DNA of 64,000 bases from Siphonodentalium dalli (Eukaryota > Mollusca > Scaphopoda > Gadilida > Siphonodentaliidae). Below the pieces are notes generated by a model, which saw only the letters and a program-made list of their open reading frames with translations, did no database searches and had not been told where the DNA came from. The DNA lies in assembly GCA_032622095.1 (NCBI GenBank), contig CP136061.1:191960369-192024368 (forward strand). The letters run 5' to 3'. A program made the translations under genes and the position numbers. Each line of letters begins with the position of its first letter. The stretch's first letter is position 1. Positions 45,913 to 58,449 of the stretch are shown piece after piece.

Positions 45913-48900
45913 CAAGAAAACTAAGATGCATGCACCAGGTCGGCCGTGAACTATCTACCATAGAATTGTGTAGCTATCGATTATACATTTTGGAACACCT
46001 GTCTGTATGTATGTGTGTATGCATGAATGCATGTGTGTATGTGTTATAGACTCTAACACTGCTCGACTGATCCGACTCGGATTTGGTATTTAACGTGTCA
46101 ACTTGACCTTGTTTCTGGACCTTGACCGATCCGACTAAAAACTTGTGTGTAGGACTACTTCGATCCCGGAGGCAATATGGACGGGTCCAATTTCACGTGG
46201 GACCATGTTCTCGAACGTGTTGATATAGGCATGTTTCTGGACCAATTGAACAATGGTTTGGCCAGACGCTGTATATACTGGGTACTGTCCAGATGGAGGC
46301 GATCACAAAAAAAATCCCTAAATAGTCCGAACGAAGTCGAGTACATCAGCGAGTTTAATATATATTTTGGACATGTGTCTTTCTGTTTGTCTGTTAGCTA
46401 TGGCCGGGAAAACTGCCGGACAGATTTGACGAAATTTTATACCTAGGGGAAATTATTTCCAGGGAGTATTTTGGACGGGTCAAATCTTGATCCCGACCTG
46501 ACTTTGACATTCAAAAGATCAATTCAAGGTCAAATCTGGTAAAACGGAAGTATTTCAACGAAATTTAATACCTACTGTTACTTTTGTCACAGGAGTGTTT
46601 CGGGTGGGTCAAATCATGACCCTGACCTGATCTTGACATTCAAAATTGTCAATTCAAGGTCAAATCGGGTAAAGCCGGGCGGATTTCGACGGGTACTTTT
46701 GTCGTGACTTTTGTCCGGGGAGTGTTTTGGACGGGTCAAATCGTGACCCGACATGACGTTCACCTTTAAAATGGTCAATTAAAGGTTAAATCGCGCAATT
46801 CTCCGAAAATCAGAGGGGAACATCCCGGACGAAGTCGGGTCCACCAGCTACTATTATATATTTCTAGATTTAGTTACAAACTAAATACCTGTATATTGTA
46901 CAAAGAAATGTTTGACAAATATATCTGTATCAATATTACCATACGGGCCATTAAAATAGATACGACGAAACAAATTTTGAAGGGTGCATGTATCAGGTAA
47001 ATTTTTATATTTCAAATGATGACAGGAATGCGGAAAGTTGAAGTACCTACGTAATACTGGCTATCCGAATGAAGAGATATACATGTATATAAAAACCAAA
47101 ATAGAAAATGACTGCTGGCGACAATGTTTTCCAAAAAAATTCAAAGCATTCGATAGCTCCCATCTAGTTGTCAGCCCGAAGATCAATGTGAAGTTTGGTG
47201 ACTATCAGATGAGGGATATGTATGTACGGTTGCTAAACAATTCAGTCATGCAAAAGAGGATCAAACAGTAGGATACCAAATTGCTGCCTGTGGTAATGTT
47301 TTTTAACGAAATTCGGGAAAATTAGATTACTCTCACCCTGGTTATCCAGAAGATCATTATGGAATCTGGGGACGATCGGACAAAGGGTGTCGTCTGTAGG
47401 ATCAACCAAATTATTTAGCCATAAAAATAGTAAAATTCAAGATCACCGCTGGCAGTGATGTCTTCACAAGGACAGTTTGAGAACAAAATATGGCTCACAT
47501 CTAGCGGTGACCCAAAATATCCACATGAGAAAAAGTTCTCCAATAAAAGCTGGCTGCAGGGTGCGCCAATTGATTAAAATTCGAAATTTAGCAGGGTGTA
47601 CTGCTTGTGGCCATGTTTTCCCCGCAAATTTGATAGACTGATGGACAAAACCACTGAATCCGTTGAACCAATATACATGTATACATGGATTAATTTATAT
47701 GCATTGGTATACACAGTACTGGTATATAAAGGTACTGTAAATAACAATATTACTAGTATACACAAAATAAACCATATATCATGGCTATCGGTTCTAATAT
47801 CCGAATATGACAGCTGAGAACTTGGTGTGAATTGAAGAGTGGTGGTGTCTCAAGTATATCTAACCCTCCACGTTAGAAACATGCCATTAAATGTCATAAG
47901 TATAATCTAGCTTGAGGACAGAAGTTATCCATAAAAAACCCTTAATTCAACCAGGTCCTCGCGCGATGTATGGTCGATCACATGATGATCTAGGGGGATT
48001 AGAATTGTTGTATAAAAACAGCACTGCATGTAAATATAAAATAAAATAGTGCTACATCTTATTACATATTATTGCCATATATAATCAGTGACTATACAGA
48101 CAGTCTGACAAAATAAAGTTTCAGTGACACTCTATCCGAAGAGGGCAATAATTCCATCTGTTACAGTCAATGGAGCAATTATGAATCTGGAAAGGTGAAA
48201 TTTCTAAGTAATACTAGATATCGACATGACGCGATAACATATAACGTAAATGCAATATGGCCGCTGGCGACCATTTTTTCCTATAAAATCAACAAATTTG
48301 TAAATTTAAAAACAATTCAAACGTTGTTGTATTCCATGTCCCAGCGCGGACATATACACCAAATTTCAATAATATTCATTGAGAAACAACGGACCAAACG
48401 CCATATAGCACCCCGGATACATCTTTTATTCCGAGCTGGCCTTTTATTCCGAGTTGGCACACGTCGATTGGGGCGAGTTAGCCCTGGGGCGAGTACGCCG
48501 ATTCCGACACCTTCTCTATTTGCAGCAGGTATAAGTTTACGCTGATTTACGCGTAATTTAATTTACAAAGTTCCCCAATTGGTATCGTAAATAGAGCGAC
48601 CTTATTTGACAGAGAATGCCTCTGTTATTGATTATCAAGTTGCTATAGATTAAAAACGACAAATTCACATGCTCGTTCAAGCGCAGTAGTCTATTTTCCC
48701 CATGTTAAAGGACATCCACAAATGCTAAATAACGCTAACCTATACTGCGAATGTTTGACACGACAACTGTTAACATATTTGGGCTGAATTCATCTGACGC
48801 GGTATTATTCCTCAAAATAAACAACAAAACCATCGTTACTTGGAAATGTAGTTTGGGCTAACATTTACATAAATCCTCCACATCATTTATCCCGACACAC

Positions 48901-48947
48901 ACGTTAGATGAAAAACAGCCATGAAGTAAACGGCCAAATTGGAGAAA
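45913..48947 (+). mobile_element. Helitron-like composite element, copy 3 (3,035 bp)
   Basis: Same left terminus; the right terminus is slightly decayed (CGGCCAAATTGGAGAAA). Flanks CATATGGTA^TAATTCATC again place it between A and T. It lacks about 465 bp relative to copies 1 and 2, at 48285 (CCTATAAAATCAAC junction). It interrupts the left arm of the giant inverted repeat, whose sequence resumes on both sides. Confidence 0.75.
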
Positions 48948-49696
48948 TAATTCATCTGCTACATATGGGATTTGACTCATTTGAGCGTCATCGAGATAAA
49001 CTATAAAGACGTACGGTCGATGAGTATACTATAGTCTTTCTCAGCTTTGGTGATTTGATGGGGCGACAATATGTACATCTAGTGAACTTCCCAATCAGCT
49101 AGCCAGTTCTCAATCGATGGTTCGTCAACTCACAAACCCAGCGAACATGTTGCCGTACGTGGACAACTGTTGTGGGGTTTCGAAGAATGTTAACTTAACG
49201 TGACGGATGTCTTTCTTCTAAGGTCGTAGAATACCACAATACACCCATGCGTCTTGACCGTGATTATAAAGAATCTTTGTGACATCCATCAGTCGTCTCG
49301 TCGAAGAGTTCCCAGCAGATAAAGCGGTGCTAGTCTGTGGGCATGCGTCATGATAATGAAAACGATATAGGATAATGAACTGCAGCGCCCCTTCCTTAGG
49401 TAGGTTTCAGATACAGACAGGATGTCACTCGTTGTTGCTTTCTTTGTATGTTATGTATTTTCTCATGGGTTTTGTGAGTCGTTATGAATCGACTGAACCA
49501 GGCGTGTACCGTTGGGTACTATTATGTAAGCCTTCCTCCATAACTGGGTGTTATCTTAAAGATGACATATTTGACAGCTTGTTTATGTCATTCAAAGAAC
49601 GGATGAATGCGTTTTTGTTATCATCACAGCGCTGACAGTTATCAATATGGTTCAAGAAAATATGAATGCCACCAACTCAAGGGTGCCATGTTCAAC

Positions 49697-49776
49697 GAGA
49701 ATACGGTATTCTCACAAAGCAACATTCCCATATCTGGTATTCTGAATACCAGATATGGGAATGTTGCTTTGTGAGA
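49697..49776. repeat. 67-bp perfect palindrome with an overlapping small hairpin
   Basis: Arms 49710-49742 and 49744-49776 are perfect 33-bp reverse complements separated by a single T. GAGAATAC-G-GTATTCTC at 49697-49713 forms a second hairpin that shares the first bases of the left arm. The whole sits in the loop of the giant inverted repeat. Confidence 0.95.
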
Positions 49777-49784
49777 TTTTGCAA

Positions 49785-51640
49785 TCATGGCGCATGTGCC
49801 CAAAACTAACACTACGTGTATTGTTTTCCTCTGTTGGGAGCTCCTACGACGAAATCACTGCTGGACGTCAGAAGATTGCTTAGGATCATGGTCAAGAAGT
49901 GTGGGTACATTGTGGTCTTCTGTGGCATTGGCAGAGAGACATAAGTCCAAGGGAATGAGAATGAGTTGCCCATGTACATCAATGGGTCCGCTGATTTTGT
50001 GAGTTGACAAACCATTTATTGAGAAGTGACTAGCTACCTGGGAAGATCGCGCACAAACAAAATTTAGCATTTATTCAATATCGTGAGCTAGATTCCGGCA
50101 AATGGATTGTTTGAAACGTTCTGATCAGAGGACCTTTCTCCCATTATGTGTATAATACTTTGTTGGTGTGATCGAGCTAGAGATGGAAGCTGGTCCAGTT
50201 AATTCTGAATGTGGCAAATCAGAATCGGTTCTCATATAATTGTTCAGAATCTTGAAAGTCATTATGTGACTATTCGGCGCACATATCGACGCTTACTGGA
50301 GAATGAATTACGATTGCGACATCGCGATTATTAATTGCTGGTTTTCGTCTTTTCAAACGCTACTAGCTATTTTATGCGTTTGGAGATGTTTTATGTATGA
50401 ACTGATAGATGATTTATGTATCGTATCGTCTATACATATCGATATTTTGACAAAAGTGGAAATTAGTATGTGAAAATATCGACGACTATTCAATTCTGCA
50501 CAACAACTAGGTCGCCATCTTGACTGTGAGTATTAATTGCTCAACACAAACGGATATTTCGTATCAATGTTACATAGCCACGCGTAAATATGGGTAGAAT
50601 TCCCGTAACAATAACACCCAATGTCAGAAAGTAAAGAAATAACGACACTAGCCGCAATCTTAGATTTAGGAAACGATTTTTTTGCATGAGATGTAAGATA
50701 ATTACTTGGCGTCAGTATTATCATCCAAACTGTAAGCATGGATGGAGTTGCTATGACAATAATGCCCAATGATGTGAAAATGAGGGGATTTTCGGTGATT
50801 TTTAAAAATCTGTCAGCCATTTTGGATTTTGGGGACTTCTTTTTATGTGACATAGGGAAAATACTTGCCTCAGTGTTCCCAAACTCATAACAGTAAGCAT
50901 AGATAGAGTTGTCGTGACAATAACATTCACTGATGTAAACACAATCAGCAATTTTACATGATTTTTCAATTTCTGGCCGCCATTTTGACAGCCAAGTTAG
51001 ATTTGGGTGAATATTCCTCAACTCAGGTATAAGAGGAATTCTAGCACGGGTATCGCCTACACATAAATATGCATGGTGGAGTTATAATAACAATAACACC
51101 CGCTGATTCGAAACAGACATTGTGTTGTTGGCTTCGATTCGGCTTTGACCGGATAATCCGGCATTTGAAAAAAGTGATATCGGGCAAAAATATTCGACTA
51201 GGAATGTGTATTATGGTCCCATCGTGTGCGTAAATGACTATTCTATAGAATGAATGTATAATATCACGCCAAGATGCCATTTTTTTCCACAGAGACAAAC
51301 CTGCCGCCATCTTGGTCGCCATTTTGGATTTTGTCGGATTTTTTGTTAATTTGTAAGAGTTGTATTTTAGCATAACGAATCCAGTTGAATATAAAACTGC
51401 ATGTGATATTATATTAACTATGATAGCTATTAATATCGATATTTGTGCGCAATGTTGATTATTTCGGCGCCATTTTTTCTCGTCAAGGACACGAAAACGG
51501 ACTGGCATCGTGGCTAATTTTATAGAACATACATAAGTTATGTAAAATCACTAGCGTTATCACTTTTCCGCATAAATGCCGTTAAAGGTCTACTTTTGTG
51601 AAAACATGTCCAGACCACATTAATACTCTCGTGCCGTTCT
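49785..51640 (-). repeat. Right arm of the giant inverted repeat
   Basis: Uninterrupted by the insertions of the left arm. Between about 50500 and 51330 it carries internal degenerate repeats with GCCATTTTGGATTTTG and GATGGAGTTG-TATGACAATAA blocks. The 155- and 162-codon minus-strand frames here follow these repeats and show no protein family. Confidence 0.6.
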
Positions 51641-52195
51641 GTTTATTCAGTGCACGCACTTGTTCCTAAAATCACAGCGTGCTTGCTGTCCCGTATTTAC
51701 AATTGCCATGCTGGCCCATTATAGATTGCCCAATGCGAATGGCGATCTACTAAAAGGAGATAAGGGGGATATTAGGTTCTCATTGCTTGTCACCGACCCC
51801 ATATGGAAACCCCCAGGGGGGTATGGATTCACGTGGGGTCGACAGTCGCCATCTTGTTTTCTCTTGGAACTTAGCCGCCTCAGGCATAATGTACAGTGTA
51901 TTTTGGCGTAAAGAAAAGGGATCTCTGTCGGAAATAATTTTCTACGACTTTTGACCTGCAAATATTTTACGAATTGTATAGACGCATAAATTAATTATCA
52001 AACTCATTTGTTACCAAAACGTCAGGTAATGAGCCATTGGCTGAGTGCGTTGATGTTCTACGTCCATGGCGGGTCACTAGCTGTGACGTTCCACACTTAA
52101 ACAACCATAGGCGGCAAGTTTAACTTATTATAATCTAATAAACTTTGTACCGGTAATTCAATTTCTCACATTGCAAGCATGATATATACAAGCGT

Positions 52196-52320
52196 TACAG
52201 GACTTTTAGTTGCCGGTTACGGTGTGATGCAAGATTAATATCGGGCTCGGCTAGCCCATCGCCCGACATTAATCTCACCCTGCCTCACATGCACCGTATC
52301 CGATAACTAATCGCCCTGTA
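52196..52320. mobile_element. 125-bp foldback MITE
   Basis: TACAGGACTTTTAGTTGCCG at the left pairs with CGATAACTAATCGCCCTGTA at the right. Inner blocks GATTAATATCGGGC and GCCCGACATTAATC also pair, so almost the whole unit is a hairpin. Confidence 0.75.
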
Positions 52321-52359
52321 ATTTTAATCCATATGACACATATTTTACCATTACGCGTA

Positions 52360-52640
52360 CCGTTGCCGTCAGACGGCATAAATCACGTTCCCCTCAACCA
52401 TAAACCGGAACTAAATATAAAATAAAAGCATCACCACGCCTGACAAAACAAGCCCTGCGTATATATGTGCCTGACTGATAAACTTTGTGAACACCTTTTT
52501 TAAATTCACGGATTCCAGGACAGGTGGCGTGTAATAAACACAGAACGACACGTGTGCTAATGATTTTTTTCGTTGCGGTGCACTGCTGTAATCGCGCTAG
52601 CAGCACTCGTGCCGTATCATTTTACCAAACAACACACTCA
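52360..52640 (+). repeat. Interspersed repeat R4, copy 1
   Basis: ACAAAACAAGCCCTGCG, GGTGGCGTGTAATAAACACA, ACGACACGTGT and CGCTAGC blocks occur in the same order at 63440-63790. Confidence 0.65.
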
Positions 52641-53611
52641 TGTCGTGCTGTATATATATCATATTATAGTTTTATTGACTTTAGTTCCCGAGTGTTTTTG
52701 TAGACACGTCGACATTTTCAAACACATCATCTTTTGATCCTGAAGGTATCACCATGATGGAAACAAAGTCTACAAAGTGGTATACCTCTAGATTGGAATC
52801 CATCATCAGCATGTGTACGAGTGAGTTGCCATGCACACTTAGTCGGTAGATGTGGAATGTTTTATCGTGGTGCTTTTGATGATCGCTAGGGGAAATTCGG
52901 TATCTATCGTAACATTACTTCAAGGTGTGCAATCTTCTGTTCAGCGATACGGCTCATCACCGTTGGTAATGCATTCCCATACCAGTGTTAATAGAACATT
53001 CCCAAACCCAAACCATTCACCTTATACCGAATCGGTTCACTCACATATGTATATTCAGCATAGTAGTCATTCATTATATGGACAGAGTATATATACATAT
53101 ATATGAAGCACCTTTCGTACCATCGTCCTATAACATTGACTCTTTAAGTCCAGTCTGCACACGACGAACGTAACCCTAAACAATCTAATTTATTCTGTCG
53201 TCCGCATTTATAATCTGTCGGTCACATTTATAGGTGATGATAGCAAACAATCATTATTTATAAAAACAAATCATTTATCCCAATCTGCAGCGATGCATCC
53301 GAATTCGCAGCTTAATTTTTCTGTATGTAGTATAAGTTGGAATACCACGAATCGAAGGAAGTGATTGATTCAGTACTTGTGAGAGGTCGCTTATCTTGGC
53401 TCTTGATATCAGACGCACGGTGTTTCGGTCTTTAGTCGATGCGTACTTCGAAAAATACTATACCACCCATTATATCCGGGTGTGTCTATATGGTTGGTGA
53501 TGTGGCCAAAATAGGCATGTTTGACGACCACGTGTCCCGAAAAACCGCAAAGATGTCAATAATATAAAAAAAAAACGGGTTATTTTCCTCGATTGCCCAT
53601 CCTGATGATGA

Positions 53612-53914
53612 TCACTGAATTGCACACGTATGCGCAGACATGGAAAGCTGTTGAGATTATCAGACATTTGACTGAATTGCACATGCGCAGACACGGAAAG
53701 CTGTTGAGATTATCAGACATTTGACTGAATTGCACATGCGCAGACACGGAAAGCTGTTGAGATTATCAGACATTTGACTGAATTGCACATGCGCAGACAC
53801 GGAAAGCTGTTGAGATTATCAGAGACACGGAAAGCTGTTGGGACTAGAAGACATTTGACTGAATTGCACATGCGCAGACACGGAAAGCTGTTGGGACTAT
53901 CAGACATTTGACTA
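53612..53914 (+). repeat. 53-bp minisatellite, about six units
   Basis: The unit starts GACTGAATTGCACATGCGCA and contains CGGAAAGCTGTTGAGATTAT. Units beginning at 53670 and 53723 are near-identical. One truncated unit near 53820 and GGGACTA variants mark the right end. Confidence 0.95.
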
Positions 53915-55554
53915 TCTCAGGCTAGTTTAAAATACACGTGGTCATATTTTCATGAAAAAGGAAGATGTATACGGTTGTCAAATTGGTATAAACACATTTT
54001 AAAACAGCTTAAAGCCGATGTCAATCAAGAAGTCGTGTGAACTGTCCAAAAAGACAACTTACAGCCCTACTTAATTGTTATATATAACAATTTGTTATAT
54101 AAAAAATTTGTTATATATAACAATTTAAAAACTTATGCTCGCATAAGGTCAGTCTAATTGAAATACAGAATATTGATAGTTTGTTGTTCGAGAATCTGAA
54201 CGATTTCACCATCATTATACTGCTGCTATAAATAGCTTCTCCGGGCAATCTCTACAGTATGATTTCACATGCTACGCACTTTTTTCGTTCAAATAGTTTT
54301 ACGATTGACATGCAGATATCTCATTTCGAGTGTGCCTTCGCGAATAACAAATTCCGTATTAACTTCTTGGAAATACTTAATTTTATTCTCCTTGCTAGAT
54401 ACTATTATTGGTCAATTCTGGATTCTTCATAGAAGCTTTTTAGTGTTATATTGTTGTCGTAATCTATAAATTTGTAAACACTGCGTGAAACCATCAATGT
54501 GGTAGAAAATTCATTACGCTATTTTAACTACGTGGCGATGTCTACTGGAATCGCGGTCGCTGTATAAGAATTCCGGCAATAGCTTTGCCGTGAACTGTTG
54601 TGATTGGCTGACCCTGACGTAATGCTTCTCGGAAGTAATGGGATTCCCTGCTGTTTTGGTTCAGACTCTGGGCCTTGTAGCTAGTTCAATAGTTTGTTTT
54701 TCAATTAGACGGATATTAGGCTACTAAAATGGAAATAGTTAGCTCTCAGGGCAATAAATACTTCTGTTTCTGTTAATATGCCACGATTTTCTGGCAATGA
54801 TAAATATGAACTGTCTGGCCCACTCCGTGTCCATCCTGCACGGTGGAACGAATTATAGGGAGCCCACCCCTTTGCTCTGCATGGCGCTCCTGACTATAAA
54901 TCTGATTTATCTCCCACGAATATAGAAAACCTGGATAAACAATCCCCGCTGATTGGCCACATAATGACATAGAGTCACGTATGTTGGTTTGATCGTACGG
55001 GTATGCAATCAACGCAACTCATTTCGCATGAGAGTCTACAGAGCAATCACTTTCCCATTTGGTTGTTGGAATAAACACGTGTTCTTTCGTGTGTTGCTAT
55101 CTAGCCCTATTACATTTATTACATCCAAGTACCCCACAAAATGATGCCTTTCTCATTGCACACACGATACAACCCCATTGGTTTTCTCCGTCGGAATATA
55201 TGACGTTGTGCTACGCTGCATCTTGTCTGCACTTTTGATGGTCCCTCAATAACATAAAGACATAATACAACAGTTGTGCGGTTCCGCTTTTCACCTGAGT
55301 GTTTGAAACTGAATGTTTAGATATATATACCTGGCGGTAATGAGATTTGCAAGCGTAAACAAAATGTTTATTGAATACATCATCAACAAGGTCATCCATG
55401 GGTATTATCAGTGTAAGGAATTCACACAAGAACCGTCGTTTTATATATATGCACAACATGGGGCACGCCGTAGCCCCACCCTATATAGTTTGAACATGAT
55501 TGCGATATTACATGGGACTGCTGGAACATCATCATGACCATGTCATTCTGACAC
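53915..55554. other. No gene recognised; AT palindromes
   Basis: At about 54078-54124, TTGTTATATATAACAA occurs twice, separated by a related half-copy, forming a cruciform-prone AT tract. Other frames (for example 54773-55012) match nothing known. Confidence 0.5.
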
Positions 55555-55690
55555 AAGAAAACCATAATCATGCAGATATGGTAACGCCCTCAAGATCATA
55601 TTATTAGCCATAAATATAAATTATAATATAAAATATATTGGTTACATGAATTCACCGCCTCAGCATTCCGTTAAAACAACTAATCCTTCA
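55555..55690 (+). repeat. Interspersed repeat R5, copy 1
   Basis: AAACCATAATCAT, CGCCCTCAAGATCATAT, ATATAAAATATATTGGTT and AGCATTCCGTTAAAACAAC recur at about 60890-61020. Both copies lie close to LINE 3' coding remnants. Confidence 0.65.
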
Positions 55691-55914
55691 AATTATTACA
55701 AAAAACTACGGCTTATTACTGCAGGTTTCTCATTCACCACACCAGAAAGCTTCTAAATGCGGATAAAAAATACCTCTAAAACGTACCCCATGGCTTTGAG
55801 TATCTGAAAGGCAAAATACCACATAATAGTCCTGGCGTTTGACGTAACAATTGTACAAATGGTGATAACACTATGAAACTTGGCACATAGGTTCCTTATA
55901 CACTATTAATCATT

Positions 55915-56300
55915 TTCAGATGAACGAAGCTAGTTCGTCAAATCAAAACTCTATGCTACCGAGACCGAATGATAAGACTCAATCTGATGTCTTTAAAATA
56001 TCGAATATTTAAGAGGAGATCTAATCGAGGTACATAAACTGTTGAATGGTCATTACAATACCAATGCCTGTGACCTATTAGAAAGACATTCACCAGGAAG
56101 AACAAGAGGACATAATAAAAAGCTACAGATGCCCATTCTTAACAAGGCCATAGGAAAATATTTTTCACTCAGAGGGTGAACTGGATAGCTGGAACTCTCT
56201 GCCAGACTTCGCTGTTGAGTCTCCAACACTCGATCAATTCAAAATATACATAGACTCATTCTTCTATTATATAAAATACGAGTTCGACGACATGTAATAT
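55915..56300 (+). pseudogene. LINE C: extreme 3' end of a CR1-like ORF2
   Basis: Frames spell the conserved tail after the thumb: GDLIEVHKLLNGHYNTN, RGHNKKLQMP, then after a shift WNSLPDFAVESPTLDQFK and IDSFFYYIKYEFDDM before a TAA at about 56294-56296. The WNSLP-V-SP-FK block is characteristic of CR1/jockey-group LINE C-termini. Two frameshifts (near 56020 and 56170) and loss of everything upstream make it a dead 5'-truncated copy. Confidence 0.75.
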
Positions 56301-58449
56301 GTTAAAGTGACTCACACGTAAATATCGAATGACGATATATTTATTTGTAAACAAGTATTGCAAATAATGTTATTGGGACGAAAAGTCGCAAGACTTGTTC
56401 CGTATTATGTTGATGATGATGATGATTATGATATGATTGATAGAACAAACCACTATTATGATGACCGTGTCGTTATTTGTTTAAAATACGTATCAATTGA
56501 CATATACGCACCCATTCCCTCATTAAAATCAACATATTTCGACCATTTTAGGGGACCTCCGTGAATTCGGGGATTTCCGCAAATAGACGTCCGCAAATAG
56601 GGACCTACTGCGAATTGTCACAACCGGAAAAACCCATTATCTATAAATAAAACGCCCAGCGAACCATAGCTCTCTAGAATCTCTAGGACAGTATACACCC
56701 GAGGGCGTTAATAAACTGTTTGATGCTAACTTTACTTTTAGCTATCTTATTGTTTTAAATAAGTGGTTAAAATTTCAGAAGTCAAAGGTCAAGTTTGAAT
56801 TTGGTCACGCTCCGGTGTATTTCGACAGAGTTAAAATAAAGAAGCTATCCGGGGGCGGCTAAAAAAATTTGGGACCCACCCATGCACCCTTCCTTGTAAT
56901 TTTTATCCATCAATTCTATTTACACCCACACCTGTCCAACTCCAAATTCGGTCTGAGGAGATATGAGTATATGCAATTATGTTTATCATCTGGGACGACA
57001 TTCCCCAGTTTATACAAAAGTTTCATTCAGTTTCATTGGCACTTACTGCTTTCTTAAAATCATGAATGACGCAGAATACCAAAAAGGAGTGTACTAGTAC
57101 GTATAATACTTCTGTTCTGCCCGGCCAGCCAGTTGTTTTATATTTTTTAAAAACAAGAACAAGACACTGTATAATTTGTACAGAAATGCTTTTCGTCTTC
57201 TGTCCAGCGTTTGTTTTGTATATAATTTCGTATTCTGAATATCCATTCATATTATTAATTGGACCAGATAATAAAGCAATTATATTTTTTTTTACCAGAA
57301 TTGTAATAGGTGCTATGAAACTGTAAACGTGTAATGAAACCGAATGCCATTGAATGTTGGAGGAAATTGTTTGTGCAGTCTACCAGAATCGAGGCTTTAT
57401 TAAAATATGATAAACCTGTGATAATTGACATTATTCTTCACAAATCTTAAATAACCATGTTGACAGCTCAGAAGAGGTTGGTCACAATCACATCCCAACA
57501 CCATTAATTCATAGCAACAACATAGCAAGCTTGAAGCATAGTGACCTGTTTGCAAACATAATAGTTCATAGTTATGGGAGGAATAACCAGAAAATAACCA
57601 TATTTTGTGTACATATCTTGATCAAAGACAATTATTACATATGCAATAGTTGTCCGTTCACAGAAAGACACTTACCCCCTTTCAACATTAGTTTTTAATA
57701 AATTCCACCAATGATATCACCTATCATGGGAGGTGAAAACTACTTTAAGTACTTCATTTCTAGTCAACAGAGAAGACTTGGACATGCACATGCAAGCTGC
57801 TTTAAACTAAAACAAAGTAAAATATTGTATTTGAATAAAAATTGCATGAAGTAGGATAATACTTGTTTTTTGGCCTCCGGACACCCGCCCACCCGGTGGG
57901 ACATTCAGTGTCGCACTTTTCACACCCCCCCCCCCCCAGCTATCCTTTATAAAAAGCCACCTTTTTGGGGGACACGCGATCGGCGACCTTTTATTCTACT
58001 TGTATAAACTCAGAAAATAGATACGGGTGCATGGTGTTATTATACATAGTAAAGTTGAAAGTAACCTGTGCTATATGTTTGCTGATGCTGAGATAAAAAA
58101 AATACGCAAATAAAAATTAATAGGCGTCAACTAATAATCATAAGACAATCCAAACTTAATAGAAGTCATTTTAAAATTAATACAAGTTGAATTACAGCCA
58201 AGAAATCAATTCAAAGTTAATTAATAGATGTCGAATGTTAATTAATAAAGGCGGAATTACAGTAAATAGAAGCCGATGCAAAACAATAGGCGTTAACTAA
58301 TAACCAATTAGTCAAGTCCAGCTTAACAGCAGTCAGTTTAAAATTAATATACATATTTCCTAAATCAATTGACGTGTGTCAAGTATTAGCAGACACCGCT
58401 GTAAATGTTAACAGATGGGGAATAACTCTATCTATAAACAATCAGTATT
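56301..58449. other. No gene recognised
   Basis: Includes a (GAT)n tract near 56412, a C homopolymer near 57925, and AT-rich diverged direct repeats at 58110-58390 (AATAGGCGT-AACTAATAA). No domain was seen in the 60-86 codon frames. Confidence 0.45.

Larger units (their letters stand above)
39770..51640. mobile_element. Giant inverted repeat, arms expanded by insertions
   Basis: The right arm (about 49785-51640) reverse-complements, in order, to left-arm pieces 39770-40265, 44962-45912 and 48948-49370. Matching points are CTAGACGTGTTTT (39792) with its partner near 51604, ACAACTCTTACAAATTA (44968) with its partner near 51355, and CCGGTATCCAGCTCACGAT (45837) with its partner near 50095. TCAACTCACAAACCCAGCG (49126) pairs with sequence near 50000. 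With the two insertions removed, the left arm is about 1.9 kb, the right about 1.85 kb and the centre about 0.4 kb. This could be a long-TIR element or a palindromic rearrangement; no transposase was recognised. Confidence 0.65.
51641..53611. other. No gene recognised; two short repeats
   Basis: Contains a compact MITE (52196-52320) and a repeat shared with 63440-63790. Other frames (for example 52852-53106, 84 codons) are low-complexity. Confidence 0.45.

Noticed and set aside
49375-49635. 86-codon frame in the palindrome loop as a candidate transposase
   Set aside because: Too short, hydrophobic and without DDE, HUH or other catalytic motifs.
50533-51508. 162- and 155-codon minus-strand frames
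   Set aside because: They follow degenerate repeats in the right palindrome arm; the homologous left arm does not preserve the frames.
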